A DNA stretch of 64,000 bases from Silene latifolia. Its lineage: Eukaryota > Streptophyta > Magnoliopsida > Caryophyllales > Caryophyllaceae. The notes under the pieces are model-generated. The model ran no database searches. It was given only the letters and a program-made list of their open reading frames with translations, and had not been told where the DNA came from. Position 1 is the first letter of the stretch, and every line of letters starts with the position of its first letter. The stretch covers positions 6,216,001 through 6,280,000 of the forward strand of contig NC_133526.1 in the NCBI RefSeq assembly GCF_048544455.1. The letters run 5' to 3'. This document shows positions 1 to 12,700 of this stretch, piece by piece. Both the position numbers and the translations under genes were made by a program.

Positions 1-1
1 T

Positions 2-367
2 AAGTTGGTGGATGGCTTCAAGAAAGGGAACGTGTATGGTACCGGAAGTTCAACACCGGCTTTCTATGAGAAAACGCGTAGGAGATCGACTTCAACAATT
101 CCCAGCAACACGTATCAACCGGGAATTATTAGTCAACTTCAAGGTCAAATAAAAGAGCGTGATGAACGTGATGCCAAACGTGATGAAGAAGATGCCAAAC
201 GTGATGAAGAATTGCGCCAAATGAAGGAAAGAATGGCAATGTTTGAGACTTGGTGGCAAGGTTGTAACCCCGGACCTAGACCCAACTACGATCCAAATAA
301 TCCGCATGGTCCACAAGGGGGAGTGGAGCCGGTGTTGGCTTCCAAGTATGATGATTTTAGCATGTAA
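2..367 (+). CDS. C-terminal end of a plant CACTA/En-Spm transposase-like protein (partial)
   Basis: The frame is open at the left edge and stops with TAA at 365-367, giving about 121 residues. The start KGNVYGTGSS followed by a FYE motif resembles the C-terminal part of plant Ptta/En/Spm transposase-like proteins. Next comes a charged, probably coiled-coil stretch with repeated K-R-D-E-E units (about residues 50-80), then a Pro/Gly-rich tail. It lies about 235 bp before the subterminal repeats of the same element, as expected for a last exon. Whether the complete protein is functional cannot be judged from this fragment. Confidence 0.6.
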   Translation, partial: KLVDGFKKGNVYGTGSSTPAFYEKTRRRSTSTIPSNTYQPGIISQLQGQIKERDERDAKRDEEDAKRDEELRQMKERMAMFETWWQGCNPGPRPNYDPNNPHGPQGGVEPVLASKYDDFSM

Positions 368-599
368 GCTTGTAAAACTTGAACACTTTAGACTTGAACA
401 TTTAGAATAGCTTAGCTTGTAAAACTTTCATTTTCAATATATGAAATGAAGTTTGAGAAATTGGGAGGTGTTGGGTTGAAATGTATGGTGTTGTGTGTTG
501 AAATTTGGGATGTATGGTGTTGTGGAACATCGGTTTGTATGCAGGTTGTAAATAGGCTAGCAATGAAAACGAAAAAACCACCAAAACTTACAAAGAGCT

Positions 600-1045
600 T
601 TGGCGATCGATTTGTGTTTTGCGATCGAAAGGCGATCGCCAAATTGGCGATCGATTGACAAGGTAGTCGCCAATTTGGCGACTGATTGACAAGGTAGTCG
701 CCAATTTGGCGATCGCTTTCATCGCTAAAACACAAATTAGTCGCCAAATTTGGTCGACCAAATCGCTCGTCACCCAAAAAAGGCGACTGAAAAAGCATTT
801 GGCGACTGCTAATCAGTCGCCAATTTGGCGACTACTTTTAATCAGTCGCCAAATTGGCGACTACCCTATCAGTCGCCATTATTGACATTTGGCGACTGAT
901 TTGTCAGTCGCCAAATTTGGCGACCGACTTTAGTCGCCAAAGCTAGAAAAGGCGACTAAGGTCCGCGACTGACCTTTGGCGACTGATTTCAGTCGCCAAA
1001 TTGATTTTGGCGACTGATTTCAGTCGCCAATTTCAGTCGCCTGTT
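600..1045. repeat. Subterminal repeat field of the CACTA element
   Basis: More than twenty copies of GTCGCC/GGCGAC occur in both orientations, often paired as short palindromes around CCAAATTTGG with flanks GTCG and CGAC. The left part (600-720) uses a GGCGATCG variant and the right part GGCGACTGATT. Transposases of En/Spm elements bind such subterminal motifs, so these are the probable transposase-binding sites. The many self-complementary pairs would fold into strong hairpins as single strands. Confidence 0.8.
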
Positions 1046-1063
1046 TTAATTCTTTTTGTAGTG

Positions 1064-1731
1064 TTTGGCGGTTCCATCCTACTGACTGTCCAAATGTGAT
1101 AGGTGCGCACTTTTATGAGACTAACAAAGCACAGGTGGTTCCTCTAGACCGTGTCAAGGGTAGGACCTTGGCACACAGGTGGTGAAAGTTTTGGTTTTTA
1201 AATGTTTTGATAATTGTTATCGGAAATGCAGGCTTCAGAATATTATTTTATTCTTATTCTGGTTTTAAGTTTGATTAATTTATCTTTGTAAACTTAACAT
1301 TGTTTATTATTTGCTTATAACTCAACTTTGCTGACGTTCTTATGTTTTGGATCGTTCCCCCACTGGAACCTGTACCTATTTATGTTTTGGGTACAGTTGA
1401 TAGGTACAATTAAGATGTTGCATGGGTGCATACTTGATTCGGGGATTAGCACGAGCGTGGAAGGATTTTGAACAAAGAATGTCTTAATCTATTTATAATT
1501 TTATAAGACCGCTGGAATTGAATTTTATTTATTGTTTTAGATTTTGTAAGACTAAAGTCTTCCGCTGCATCGTTTTAATTATTGATAAAGTTTTGAGACA
1601 TGTACTTTATTTTTCAAAGGTTGACTCTATATTTACCTTGCACTTGGCTATTTCAGCTAAGTGTGGAGTGACAGTCGTGAATTTTCCTTTTCTAGTTTAT
1701 CGTTTTTGGTCGTGAAATTTTAGGGTTGTTA
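1064..1731 (+). mobile_element. Possible decayed 3' end of a Ty3/gypsy LTR element (fossil)
   Basis: Right of the CACTA end is a short protein-like stretch (about 1085-1185), a purine-rich spot near 1180-1190, then about 540 bp ending in GGTTGTTACA at about 1722-1731. Many plant chromovirus-type gypsy LTRs end this way. No matching second LTR is seen, since the CACTA element lies in the way. It is a fragmentary fossil and the family call is tentative. Confidence 0.3.
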
Positions 1732-3799
1732 CATTCACTACTCCAACTGTCATTATTATAACTGTCACTACTCCCACATTAATATCGTTAGTTTTATTAA
1801 TCTCGTTGCTGCTACTATTACTTTTACTACAATTAATTTAATTTATAATTCTATGATGATAGTAATTAATTCCATAAGTGAAGCATGTTAATTTTAAGGA
1901 AAATCACTATATTATTGTGTTTTCTAAATTTAATTACTTTAATTTAATGTAATATCCATAAATATTCTTCATCAAGGCATCTTTATATTATACTTTTAAC
2001 CGAAACTATATAATATTTACATTTAGGTCCCTTTATCAGGTCCATCACATGGTGCTATCGATTTTAAACTATATAATATATTTAATTTGTATAAATTTCT
2101 TTAATTATATTGAAGTCTCTTGATTTCTGAAATTAATATATAGTATTGGTATACACTAATATTGGTGCCCGGCTACGCCTGGGCTACATTTATTTAACAT
2201 TTACTTTCAATTAAATAAAACTACTTTAAAGTTGCATAACTCATAAATTTATCTCTAATATATTTTTCTATGTCGCATCGTAAATTATGATGAAATAAAA
2301 TATGAGACAAATTCACTACTCCCGCTATACATTAGCTCGTATTCTTACGCGCTCGTACTTACAGTAGCTCATATTCTTATCTTAATAGCTCATATTCTTA
2401 TATTCTCGTATTTTTTTAACTTGTATTCTTTTAATAATAGCTCGTATGGTTGGTGTAGAAATTTAACTTAAAGTATTTTTAGATGCATTTTTCTTTCTTG
2501 ATGATGATGTAAATTATTTCTCGTTCACCGAAATATTGTTAGATGCTTTTTTCCCCCTTGATGATGATGTCAATTGTTTCCATATCACCATTTTAGAATC
2601 GAAATTAGGAAGATGGGAGGTTTGTCGACTGTCGTTTAAGAGAGAAATTTAGAGAATACAAAGATAAGGTTTGACGATTGAAGATAAAATAGAATTAGGA
2701 AAAAAGGAGATGGGTAGATTTTTTTTACTGACCTTTAGATGGTTTGATTTACAATATATAGTCTTGTTGTATAATGCTATGTACTATACAACAAGGTGTA
2801 GGATCCTATTTGTGATTCGAATGTGTTTTCTCATTACGAAAATAATCAGATAATTAGAATTAGTAGCGGTTAGCACTAACAAAGCCTAATTCTGTCAACA
2901 AACCATCACTTGGAACGGAATTACCACTAACAATAAGGCATAATTGGAAATTCCATCAATTGTAGAATTACAAATTTTCAAATTACTCTAAATTCCAATT
3001 CTATCAACAGACCATTTAATAGATTTATGCACAAAAAAAAAACGAAATTGCCTTCAACTTTAAGCTTCATGTCAACCCTAAATGCAAACTCTATTGAAAA
3101 CGAAATTATTCCATTTAGCTGGTTATTTCGTAAATTCGGCTCATTTACCTTTCCAACCATTGCAACTCGAGGATTGTTATCCACCTACTATTTTCTTATA
3201 CATTTTCCTATAATAACCGGTTAAAATATATTCTCCCTCCACCCACTGATTTACCCAATCTCTCTAATATATGAGATGAGTATTTTAATGAAATGGGGTG
3301 AAAATGAATGTGTGAAGGGAGTAGTATATTTAACCCCATTAACTTACCATCCAACCCCACACAATACATATTATCTTATCAACCGATCGATTGTTAGATG
3401 TCAAAGAGAGAAGGTGGAAGAGAATGTGGGAGGAAAAAGCCACCCGAGAAGGTAGATAAACAATCCTCTTTCAAATTCTTGGGACACAAAAATCAAGTAA
3501 AAAAATAAAGGGTGATGCTCATTCATGGACGGGTTTTACTCTTTCATGGACGAAAATGACCATTTTACTCTTTTATTTCAACTCCCAAATTTACCATTTC
3601 TCTTTCACTTCATCAAATCCTGTCAAATTACTCCCTCCAACAACCACCAATACAACCACCAACCAGACAACCAACCACCACCACCGTGTAACCACCCCCT
3701 ACCGCCCAGATCGGATTTTGCATGTTTGCTCACTTTCTGGCCATACCTGCCCACTGCACCACCTGACCTTCCTCTGCAAGTCCTTCTTATACACCATCA
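1732..3799. other. AT-rich intergenic spacer with short transposon relics
   Basis: No coding exon is recognisable. A GC-rich imperfect hairpin at about 2162-2190 (GCCCGGC/GCCTGGGC) resembles degraded Helitron 3' hairpins. A small Stowaway-like inverted repeat lies at 3233-3321. A stretch at 2740-2850 (GTTGTATAATG, then TACAACAAGG) resembles repeats near 43750-43990 and 63560-63840. CCA-rich low-complexity sequence occupies 3630-3700. Confidence 0.5.
3233..3321. mobile_element. Stowaway-like MITE
   Basis: CTCCCTCCAC near the left edge is mirrored by GTGAAGGGAG at 3312-3321, followed by TA. Terminal CTCCCTYC and a TA target fit the Stowaway (Tc1/mariner-derived) group. It is about 90 bp and non-coding. 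The left TA is not immediately adjacent, so the left boundary is approximate. Confidence 0.45.
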
Positions 3800-5409
3800 C
3801 TGATATATGATTTATTTGCACCGAATTTCCCTTCTTCTTTCATGCAACCGGCTCATATCGAGTCAGTTTGGTGCGCCTTGCCTTGCATTTTATGCCCAAT
3901 ACCCGTACTTGTGATTATGTGTGTCCCTCTTGCAGGAATCAAGGCGGCCGTAGGAGAATTGGAGCAAGAAAGGCGATTCAATGCCTTAGCATGAAGAAAA
4001 GGGAGATAAGGAGCTGAAGTGTAGTTCTCTGCCGGCAGGGGACATCATTCTGAGGAAGAAAGGAAGAAATTAAGTTGAGAAGTGTTCTCTGCCGGCAGGC
4101 CGGTAGGCCGGTCCACCGGCAGGGAACACACGCCAACACTTAGCCATTTTTCAAGGTTGATTTCTGGGACAAAATTCATAGGACTCGCTACCGGCAGATG
4201 TGGTCGGCAGCCGGGGAACCGGCATGGAGCAGCAGCTTTTGAAGAAATGAAGAAGAAGTCAAGAAGGAGGATCCTCTGCCGGCAGGGAATTACACCAGGT
4301 CTATTTTCTCCCAGGAATTGAAGATGTCGCTGCCGGTAGCCAGGTGGCCGGCAGCCGGCTGGCCGGCACAGGATGACACAGCACGCAAAATGGGCTTTAT
4401 CTCATTTCTTCCTTTAATCCAATGAAACACTATAAATAACCCCCCCCCCTAATCAATTGTAAAGAGAACCGTAGATCTAGAATAACTCTCCTAATTAGAA
4501 CACAAGCCCTTAATCAAAGTTTGAATCTTTCTTCAATTAATCCTTAATCTCTTGTTATTATAATTCACAAATAATTTAGTTGGTTTCTTTACATTTCATA
4601 TTTGGGTTGTAACTTGGAATTCATTGAAGATTATTCTTCCATCTATTCAAAGCTTGCAACTTTGCATTATTGTTTGGTATAATTCTCCTTTACTTTTGTT
4701 ATTTGTTCATTTCTTTACATTTAATTAGCATAATTAGTAGTAATTGCAAGTATGTCTTCTCTTTGTTGTTCTATGTTGAATTCTCCATCTTTTGTGTTTG
4801 TTTACATTTCCATGAGTGAGTAGTTTTCTTCTAGGATGGAGGGAGGGTCTCACAAAGGGTCATGAGGGTAGATTGTAGCTTAGAGTGGGAACAATTCTTG
4901 AGTTAAAACTTTCAATCTTGTTATGCATGCCAACTGTTTGTGATAATGCTTTAATGAGAGTTTGAGTATTCCACTATTTATTCTTACTCGTTAAGTGAGA
5001 GCTTGATTTGTGAGTATGATTAGCATGATAAGATTGTGATTAAATTGATTAGGTGAGAACTTAGTCGGTTTGATTATAGGATTAGTCTCTTTTCGAGAGA
5101 TAGAGTCTCGTCCTTGTTTTTGCTCTTGAATTTGCCATCCTTTGCTTGTCTTCCCTCACCCATGTACCCAAGTGAGTGAACCCGACATCCTAGCCTTCCC
5201 CATTGTTGTTAATCATCCATTTTAATTGTTCAATCCTTGTTCTTAGCATCTCTCTTTAGTTAATCTAATCATTCACCCTCCCCTTTTTAGTAGAACTAAA
5301 CTAGTAGTTGAGTAATTGATCCTAGTGCCAAATATCCGTCTCTTGGGTTCGACCCTTGCATACACAACGATTCCTTGTGCACTTGCAAGGTAAAAGAAAA
5401 TAAACATCA
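3800..5409 (+). mobile_element. Probable solo LTR of a gypsy-type element (fossil)
   Basis: A roughly 1.6 kb non-coding block begins TGATATATGATT and ends near AAATAAACA. It interrupts CCA-rich sequence that resumes at about 5410. Near 4428-4440 is ACTATAAATAA, a plausible LTR promoter TATA box, followed by a C run. The first third is rich in CCGGCAG/CTGCCGG motifs. Flanking ATCAC and TCAAC are only an approximate match, so the target duplication is weak. No coding parts or second LTR are present. Confidence 0.45.
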
Positions 5410-6480
5410 ACCACCCTCCATCACCCTGCACTCTCGTTCTCTTGTCGGCCAGACTTGGCCACCACCTACCACTAGCAACGTCGAACTCTGACCCCTCCCT
5501 TACCCTCCTCCTGTCGCACCCACCCTAGCCATCTGAACCACCACATCTAAACCCTAATTGAAAAATTAGGGTAATTGGATTTGTAACTAGTTCATTTTGG
5601 TACAACTACTTGATGTATTATTGACGAAATTACTTGTTTAATGTATGAATTAAGTGAATAATTGATGAATTTGGTATGATTTTGATTAACTTGTCAAATA
5701 ATAGAAAAATAAAAGAGAAGAGATATCTTTCTTATTTTTTATAAAAGGGTATGTAATGGAAAACTAATGAATACGTAAATAAAATGTTTAATTATACAAC
5801 GTACTGATGTACATGAATGAGCAACGTAAGATAATATGTATTTTAATGAACACAAATTCTCATTTCTGACGGGCATATACGTCGCATGCTTGCGACGGAT
5901 CAAGTATTATCCATGTGAGATAGATAAGACAAAAGCAAAGTAACTAGGGAGTATCAATTGTTTTGGCTTATCTACCCACATGAGTATTACTTTACTCGTC
6001 GCAAGCTGAAGGGACTAGGGAGTAGTATATTTAACCTTATATACCTACCATCTAATAGATATCAAAGAGAGAATCAAAGAGGGAAGGTGGGAGAGAATGG
6101 AGAAAAAGGATTACGTATTTGAGGTAGTACCTCAAACCTTGTAATTTTTGAGCATATATACATTTTTTCTGAGCATATTACCATTTATAAATATAATTTT
6201 TGAGCAATATTATATTTTTTTAGTGTAATGTTTTAGTAAATGTACTCAAAATCTTTATACTAAAGTAGAATTCAAAAACTTTAAAATAAAACTCCGTAAA
6301 TAAACAATAAGAGATAGTATCACACATGTATAGTCTATGAACTTGAGAGAATATGGGAGGAACCGAGAAGGTAGATAAACATTCGAACTCTTGGGAAAAA
6401 AAAATCAAGTCAATAAATAAAATGTTTAATTAAATTAAAAAAAATGAAAAACCCTAATGATTTAAATAGTATCATGTCAT
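5410..6480. other. Intergenic spacer upstream of the importin gene
   Basis: No gene is visible. A MITE of the recurrent GACGG...CCGTC type lies at about 5850-6030: its left arm carries AATTCTCATTTCTGACGGGC, and TCTTATC-type sequence and a CGTCGCAAGC arm lie to the right. The remainder (6040-6480) is AT-rich and would hold the promoter of the importin gene; no confident TATA box was picked. Confidence 0.45.
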
Positions 6481-6608
6481 TCAATCAGTCTCTCTAACAT
6501 CTTTCTTCCGCAACCTCCGAGTGTGAGCTGTTTGTTGCGCTGTTGTTTTGTACTCTCTTCACCTTTTCTCCATTTTTCTTCGCTGTGTTTTTCTCTCTCC
6601 TCCACTGC

Positions 6609-6633
6609 TAAACCCTAACCTAGTTAGGGTTTA
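6609..6633. promoter_or_regulatory. Inverted pair of telo-box motifs in the importin gene leader
   Basis: Two perfect 11 bp arms (TAAACCCTAAC and GTTAGGGTTTA) are separated by 3 nt, about 100 bp before the importin start codon and probably in the 5' UTR or core promoter. The AAACCCTA telo-box is known in plants from promoters of translation, ribosome and cell-growth genes. The palindromic arrangement is seen directly; a regulatory role is inferred. Confidence 0.5.
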
Positions 6634-6728
6634 GATTTCCCCAATTCAATCACAAATTTCATCAATTAAGTTTGTTAATTCTTGAATTTTGTTGTTTTTT
6701 CCCCCCGATTTTACTGTACCATTGAAGT

Positions 6729-9700
6729 ATGGATCTTCCGAGTTTAGCCGTAATTCTTCGCGCCGCACTTAGTCCTAATCCTGATGAACGCAAAGCTGCT
6801 GAAGACAGTCTCAATCAGGTTTCGTATCGATTTCAATCAATTTTGTTCGAATTAATTCTTGATTTTATTTATTTATTTTTTGTTTAATTTTGTCGTTGTT
6901 TTCTGATCGTCATTGATGTAAGTTGCGATGTGAGGCAAGTTGTGAACTTCACTTGATTTGAGCTTTTCGCCGAGTAATTTTAGTTATTGAGTTGTGTTTT
7001 ACTGTTTTAGTCGTTTCTTGTTGTTTTTGATTGCGGAAATTAGCGTTCGATTAATAATTCTGGTGAATTGATGTTATTGGAGTGTGTTGACTTGGTAACT
7101 GTTCATTGATTCATTGAAATCGATGCGCTCGGTGGCGGAGCAAGGGGCGGCGCGGCGCGGTTATGGAAGTTTCTAGATTTTGTAAGGGAGCTAGTAATGC
7201 AGTAGACTAACTTCAAAAAACAAATTAAATAAAGAGCGTATATTTTTCGTTGTTTAGGGGATGAAAGCCTTTCTAGCCAACTCGCCTTGCCGCTGATTCA
7301 CTTAAAACACCGACATGGATTTGGGCTGATCTATTGAATGAGTAACTAGAGAGTAGAGACGACACGTTGTGAGAAATGTTTTGTTGACTCTGAGGGATCA
7401 TGGATATATATACTCTCTTGTTGTGTGTCTGATTTTTTTTATTTACTTTTCTTTTGGTTCGTCGTTGAGGGCTAATATAGTCAAAAATAAATAAATGATT
7501 GGGAAGGAAGGATTGTTTTTCAATTTCCTTGTGAAATCTAGGAGTCACTATGAGATCCATTTAAGTGCGGGTTTGTGTGGTTATGCTTTAAGTGAGATTA
7601 TTGGTGCAGTTTGGCGGAATTAAGTAGCTGTTGTTGGAATTCAAGTAACCTGGGCGTGTTTCTACCTGGTTGATGCATAAGGATAATGAGTGTTTTTTTA
7701 TGTGAGTTTAAGCTGAATTACTATTGGAATGTCCCAAGTTCTCATGTGATGATTGTTACAGTTTCAGTATACACCACAGCATACTGTGAGGCTTCTGCAG
7801 ATAATAGTCGATGGAAATTGTGATATAGCGGTGAGGCAGGTTGCTAGTATTCATTTTAAGAACTTCATTGCAAAGAATTGGTCCCCCAATGATCCTGGTT
7901 TGCATCTTTCTCCTATATATATATATCCTCTTTGTGTTCTTTTGGGCCCTTTTTTTTGCAAATTTTATTGTTCTTATGTCGGAAACTTTTGTTTCGAATA
8001 TCAGTGGAGCAGTCAAAGATTTCACAAGAAGACAAATCTATGGTGAGGGAAAACATCCTCGTGTTTATCGCTCAGCTTCCAACTTTGTTGAGGTATGATA
8101 TGCTTTCTCCATCCCAATCATTTGTTTACCCTTTTATTTGTTGGGAGGGGTATTTTAATGTAAGATTCTAAGGTAAAATGATTGGGATGGATGGAGTTTT
8201 ATTTTTAATGATACGTGACTGTGAATTAGTTTTGGAATGAGCGGTGTTAGGATAAGACACGTGCTGAATATAACTTGACTTGTCATTTTCAGGGTGCAAC
8301 TAGGTGAGTGTCTGAAAACAATTATCCACGCTGATTATCCTGAACAGTGGCCTGGTCTTCTTCATTGGGTGAAGCATAATTTACAAGATCAACAAGTTTA
8401 TGGCGCTTTGTTTGTTCTACGGATTCTAGCTAGGAAATATGAGTAAGTGTTACTGTATTATATATCTTGCTTGTTTATGTTGGATAAATAGATTGCCTGC
8501 TTGGTTGTTGTCTGTTATGATACAACTTCGGAAGTGGATGTTTCAAATTTGACTTGCTTGTGACTGGGTCACAAAACAACCACAAATGACGAATTATTTT
8601 TCTGTGTTGGTTTTGTTTGTATCTGCTGCTTATGAACTAGAAACACTTAAAAGTTAAAACCCAAAGAAAATTCATGATAAAATATTATGCTATCTTGACC
8701 AAATAATTGAACTGAATTGGTGGGCTGAAAATTCCTTTTTGCTGTATTTGTTCTAGTTTTTGAAGTCTCTAGGATCTGGCCTTTACATGCCTCATGCCCA
8801 GGGCTTGTGCCTTTGTCACGCAATGCCTAATAGCACATCATGTTCCTCTCTTGGGCGCACACGGCAAAGCCTTTCACGATGCTTCATCACATGCATTTCG
8901 CGTTTGCCCATAGTCACTCATGATCAGCTTAAGTGTCGTGCCATTTCTGGCTTTAAGCTCCCTTATGGCGCCCAACAAACTCCCTTGATGCGCTTCATTG
9001 TTTCATGTCCATGATTCTTCCCATGGCCGTGCAACACTCCCTTACGCTTGCATCAGCCAAAGCATCATGCTATTGATATTTGCTATCCACCTGTGCTTAG
9101 CTCGACCATTGTCCTTGTAGTTGCCCATGTCTTAGTCTTGATCCATCGACCCCTGAGGATTAATTAATCTCGGACTACTCTATATGGAGCAACCAACATC
9201 AGAATGCAAGCTGAAGTTGCATTTTGTAGGAAATTGACATGATTTTTGGAGTACTTGCTGTGAAGTACTTTGCTCTTGGCATTGTTGGTCTTGTTTGTTA
9301 TAGTAGTTTCTGAATTTTGATATTATGATAGATGCAAAAACTAAGCTCCGACATGGTTTTTAAGAATTTCCAAGGTGAAGTAGAAGGATTGAAAGGTTTA
9401 AAACTCTCTTGACAGTTTGTTATTGGTAGAGGATTGAACAGTGACTGTCAGACGTTTGGTCACTTGGACATAATAAAGATGATATACTTTTGGTGAAAAT
9501 GCTATATATATTTTAGTTTGAGAGTCTCTTTGGCATGTATCGTTGATTAAGGAAAAATCAACTTTATTCCCATCATATCTTTTCATATTTATTTACCGAC
9601 AGGCTTTCAACGCAGAATGTTTGAGTAATATATTAAAACGAAAGATACATTTTTAATTAATCGAAAACTCCGAAAAATATCTTTAATGCTGAATAGACAA

Positions 9701-12700
9701 CACTCAAAACTGGATCTCGGATGACCAATGCTTAAGCTCAAGGTTGTAAAGTCGGAATGATTACTTGTACTCTCTCCTATTCATAGTTTTGTTCCCATAT
9801 TATTTGGGCACAACTTAAGAAAAAGACTAAACAATTGATATTCACCTTTTAAATGTAAAGGGTGTTGAAAAGTGAACATATTTAACACTAAAAGAGGAAA
9901 GTCCAAAGAATACCGTGAAAATTCCATTTAAGGAAACTGGGAATGACATTATGAATAGGAGGGAGTATCATTTTAGGTTAGGCTGAGATTCTATGGTGAG
10001 TTGATGAACTGCTAGTGGTGCACTGTCACCTCTTGTGGGCCCAGGTGGGCCATGGGTGGCTGTGTAGTAATATCTGTGTTGGATGAATGATGTGAATACA
10101 TTTATTTTTATTTTTTTCGTTTTTAGACATACTTTCCATCTTTTGCGCTTTAGCATTTTAATTGGCTTCGTTCAGGTTCAAGTCAGACGATGAAAGGACA
10201 CCAGTGTTTCTGATTGTTGAGGAGACATTTCCTCCTTTGCTTAATATATTCAACAAGCTCATTCAAGTCCCGAATCCTCCACTTGATGTAGCTGAACTGA
10301 TAAAGCTCATTTGCAAGATATTCTGGTCATCTATATATGTATGTTTTTTTTCGCTGTTAGTATTACACTGTAAATTTGTTACGTGGATTGGGTTATTTAC
10401 TAGCAGTTTAATCACACTGCTATTCTTTTGTTAGTTCTCACTATAATATCATACTCTTTAGCTTGTCCTTTTATTCTTATTTTTAATTTCTTAGTAATTT
10501 AATTTATGAGATGATTGCTATAGTTTCCAGAGACTAATTAAATTGAAAAGGTAACAAGGGTAATTATTGGTTTTTCAGTTAGAGATCCCCAAACAGCTAT
10601 TTGAACCCAACTTCTTCAATGCCTGGATGGTGTTATTCCTGACCATTTTGGAGAGGCCTGTTCCATTAGAAGGCCAGCCTGCAGATGCTGAACAAAGAAA
10701 AACATGGGGATGGTGGAAAGTTAAAAAGTGGACCGTGCACATATTAAATCGATTGTACACAAGGTTAGTGGATGTCATCATTGACGTATGGTTTAACAAC
10801 TCCGTAAATATTGAACGATCATGTTGTATTGTGGAAGTAAAACTCATCTGAAGGTGCTGATATCTGCTGCCTTTCTGTGAGCAGATTTGGAGACATGAGA
10901 CTTCAAAACCCTGAGAACAAAGTTTTTGCACAGATGTTTCAAAAGAATTATGCAGGAAAGATTTTGGAGTGTCATTTGAATCTATTGAATGTGATACGTA
11001 CTGGTGGCTATTTACCAGATAGGGTTATCAACCTGATTTTGCAGTACTTGAGCAACAGGTTTGTGTAGTATTGATCTCAATGCATAACTTAACAGGCTTA
11101 TGTGTATAATTGATTAATTTCTTGAATAGTTCTTTGTACCTTTCGGCAAGATTTGTAATCCGTTAATTGATGATGGGCTTAATCCATGGTTTATACTTGG
11201 CAGTATCTCGAAGAATACTATGTATCAAATGCTGCAACCACGGCTTGATGTTCTCCTTTTTGAAATTATTTTTCCTTTGATGTGTTTCAACGATAATGAC
11301 GAGAGGCTTTGGGAGGAGGACCCCCATGAGTATGTCAGAAAAGGATATGGTGAGTAGTACAGGCTTCGCGTTGTTTGGTCAATGAATTTTTTCTTTGTGA
11401 CGAGTATTCCGGATAATTGTTCTTTATACATTGGCCAGATATTATTGAAGATTTGTATAGTCCAAAGACTGCAGCAATGGATTTTGTTAGTGAGTTGGTA
11501 AGAAAACGTGGGAAAGACAACTTGCAGAAGTTCATCCAGTTTGTTGTGGAGATTCTGAAGAGGTTGATTATAGTTATTTGAGAGTTCTTTTATTGCATAG
11601 TATCTGTTTACATGTATCCAGTGCTTGCTGACATGGTTGGTTTGAAACCTTTGCTATTTGAAGGTATGATGAGACACCTATAGATCATAAACCCTATCGG
11701 CAAAAAGATGGTGCTCTTCTTGCAATAGGTGCACTTTGTGACAAGCTAAAACAAACTGCGCCATATAAAAATGAGTTGGAGCGCATGTTAGTGCAGCATG
11801 TATTCTCTGAGTTCAACAGCCCTGCTGGACATTTAAGAGCCAAGGTTTGCTAGTTTCTGCTCACTGTCTACCTCTTCTTTTATGTGAAGGGCAGTTCAAC
11901 ACGTGTATACTTTTCATGTCTTGTTTTCTGGTAAGGAGAGGGGTGTCCTTGGCCTGCTCTGTTATCATGTAGGATTCTGGTCGCTTACCCTGTTGTGCTT
12001 GTACTCACTTTTCTTTTCCTTGTTATTCAAGTTTTAGACATGTAGGTACCTCGTTATACTTAAGACCTAAGAGATTTTTGCCAATGGTCTACTTCTCAAC
12101 CATTACCTTAACCTGTTACTACTATACGCTTTAAAGCGTCGTTACTGACGGAGGTTTAAATGTGGTATCAAGGTTATCATATCCTATTTTATTGTTGTAT
12201 ATTGAGTAATTGATTTGTGCATATCCAGAGTGTATGGTGGCACTTTGTTGCTTGGTTTTTAGTGTCCTGTTCACTGTGATGGAGTCCCAATAACTCAAGT
12301 TAGTTTCGTAGTTGATGATCTCATCTATGCACTCATATTTCTTGTAATGTCAGGCAGCATGGGTTGCAGGCCAGTATGCCCACGTTAATTTCTCTGACCA
12401 GAACAATTTTCGGAAAGCACTCCATAGTGTTGTTGCGGGGCTTCGTGATCCAGAGCTTCCTGTTCGAGTTGATTCAGTCTTTGCATTGCGTTCTTTTGTT
12501 GAAGCTTGTAAAGGTAACAGCTTGTTACCATGACTTCAACAGTACTTTTTGAGAATGTTAATTAGTATCCATTGTAATTTTCGATGAAAAACAATCGCTG
12601 CAGATTTAGGAGAGATACGTCCCATACTGCCACAATTGCTTGATGGTAATTCTTATATTTATACTCTTTACTTAACAAGTTCTGTTCCTACCAGCAAATA

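Larger units (their letters stand above)
1..1063 (+). mobile_element. 3' end of a CACTA (En/Spm) DNA transposon
   Basis: The element enters from the left edge and ends at 1063 in the CACTA terminus TTTTTGTAGTG (1053-1063), the reverse complement of CACTACAAAAA. It carries the tail of a transposase-type ORF (2-367), a non-coding stretch (368-590) and a dense field of subterminal repeats (about 600-1045). The other end is outside the window, so neither the partner terminal repeat nor the 3 bp target duplication can be checked. The terminus, subterminal repeats and transposase tail all agree on the family. Confidence 0.85.

Noticed and set aside
600-1045. CRISPR-like array of short repeats
   Set aside because: Repeat spacing is irregular, the repeats occur in both orientations, and they abut a CACTA terminus; this is plant transposon subterminal DNA.
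3525-3810. Two overlapping ORFs of 84-92 aa in CCA-rich sequence
   Set aside because: They are low-complexity proline/histidine/asparagine frames without homology cues, interrupted by the putative LTR.
4082-4321. 79 aa ORF in the CCGGCAG array
   Set aside because: The frame is a by-product of GC-rich repeats within a non-coding LTR-like block.
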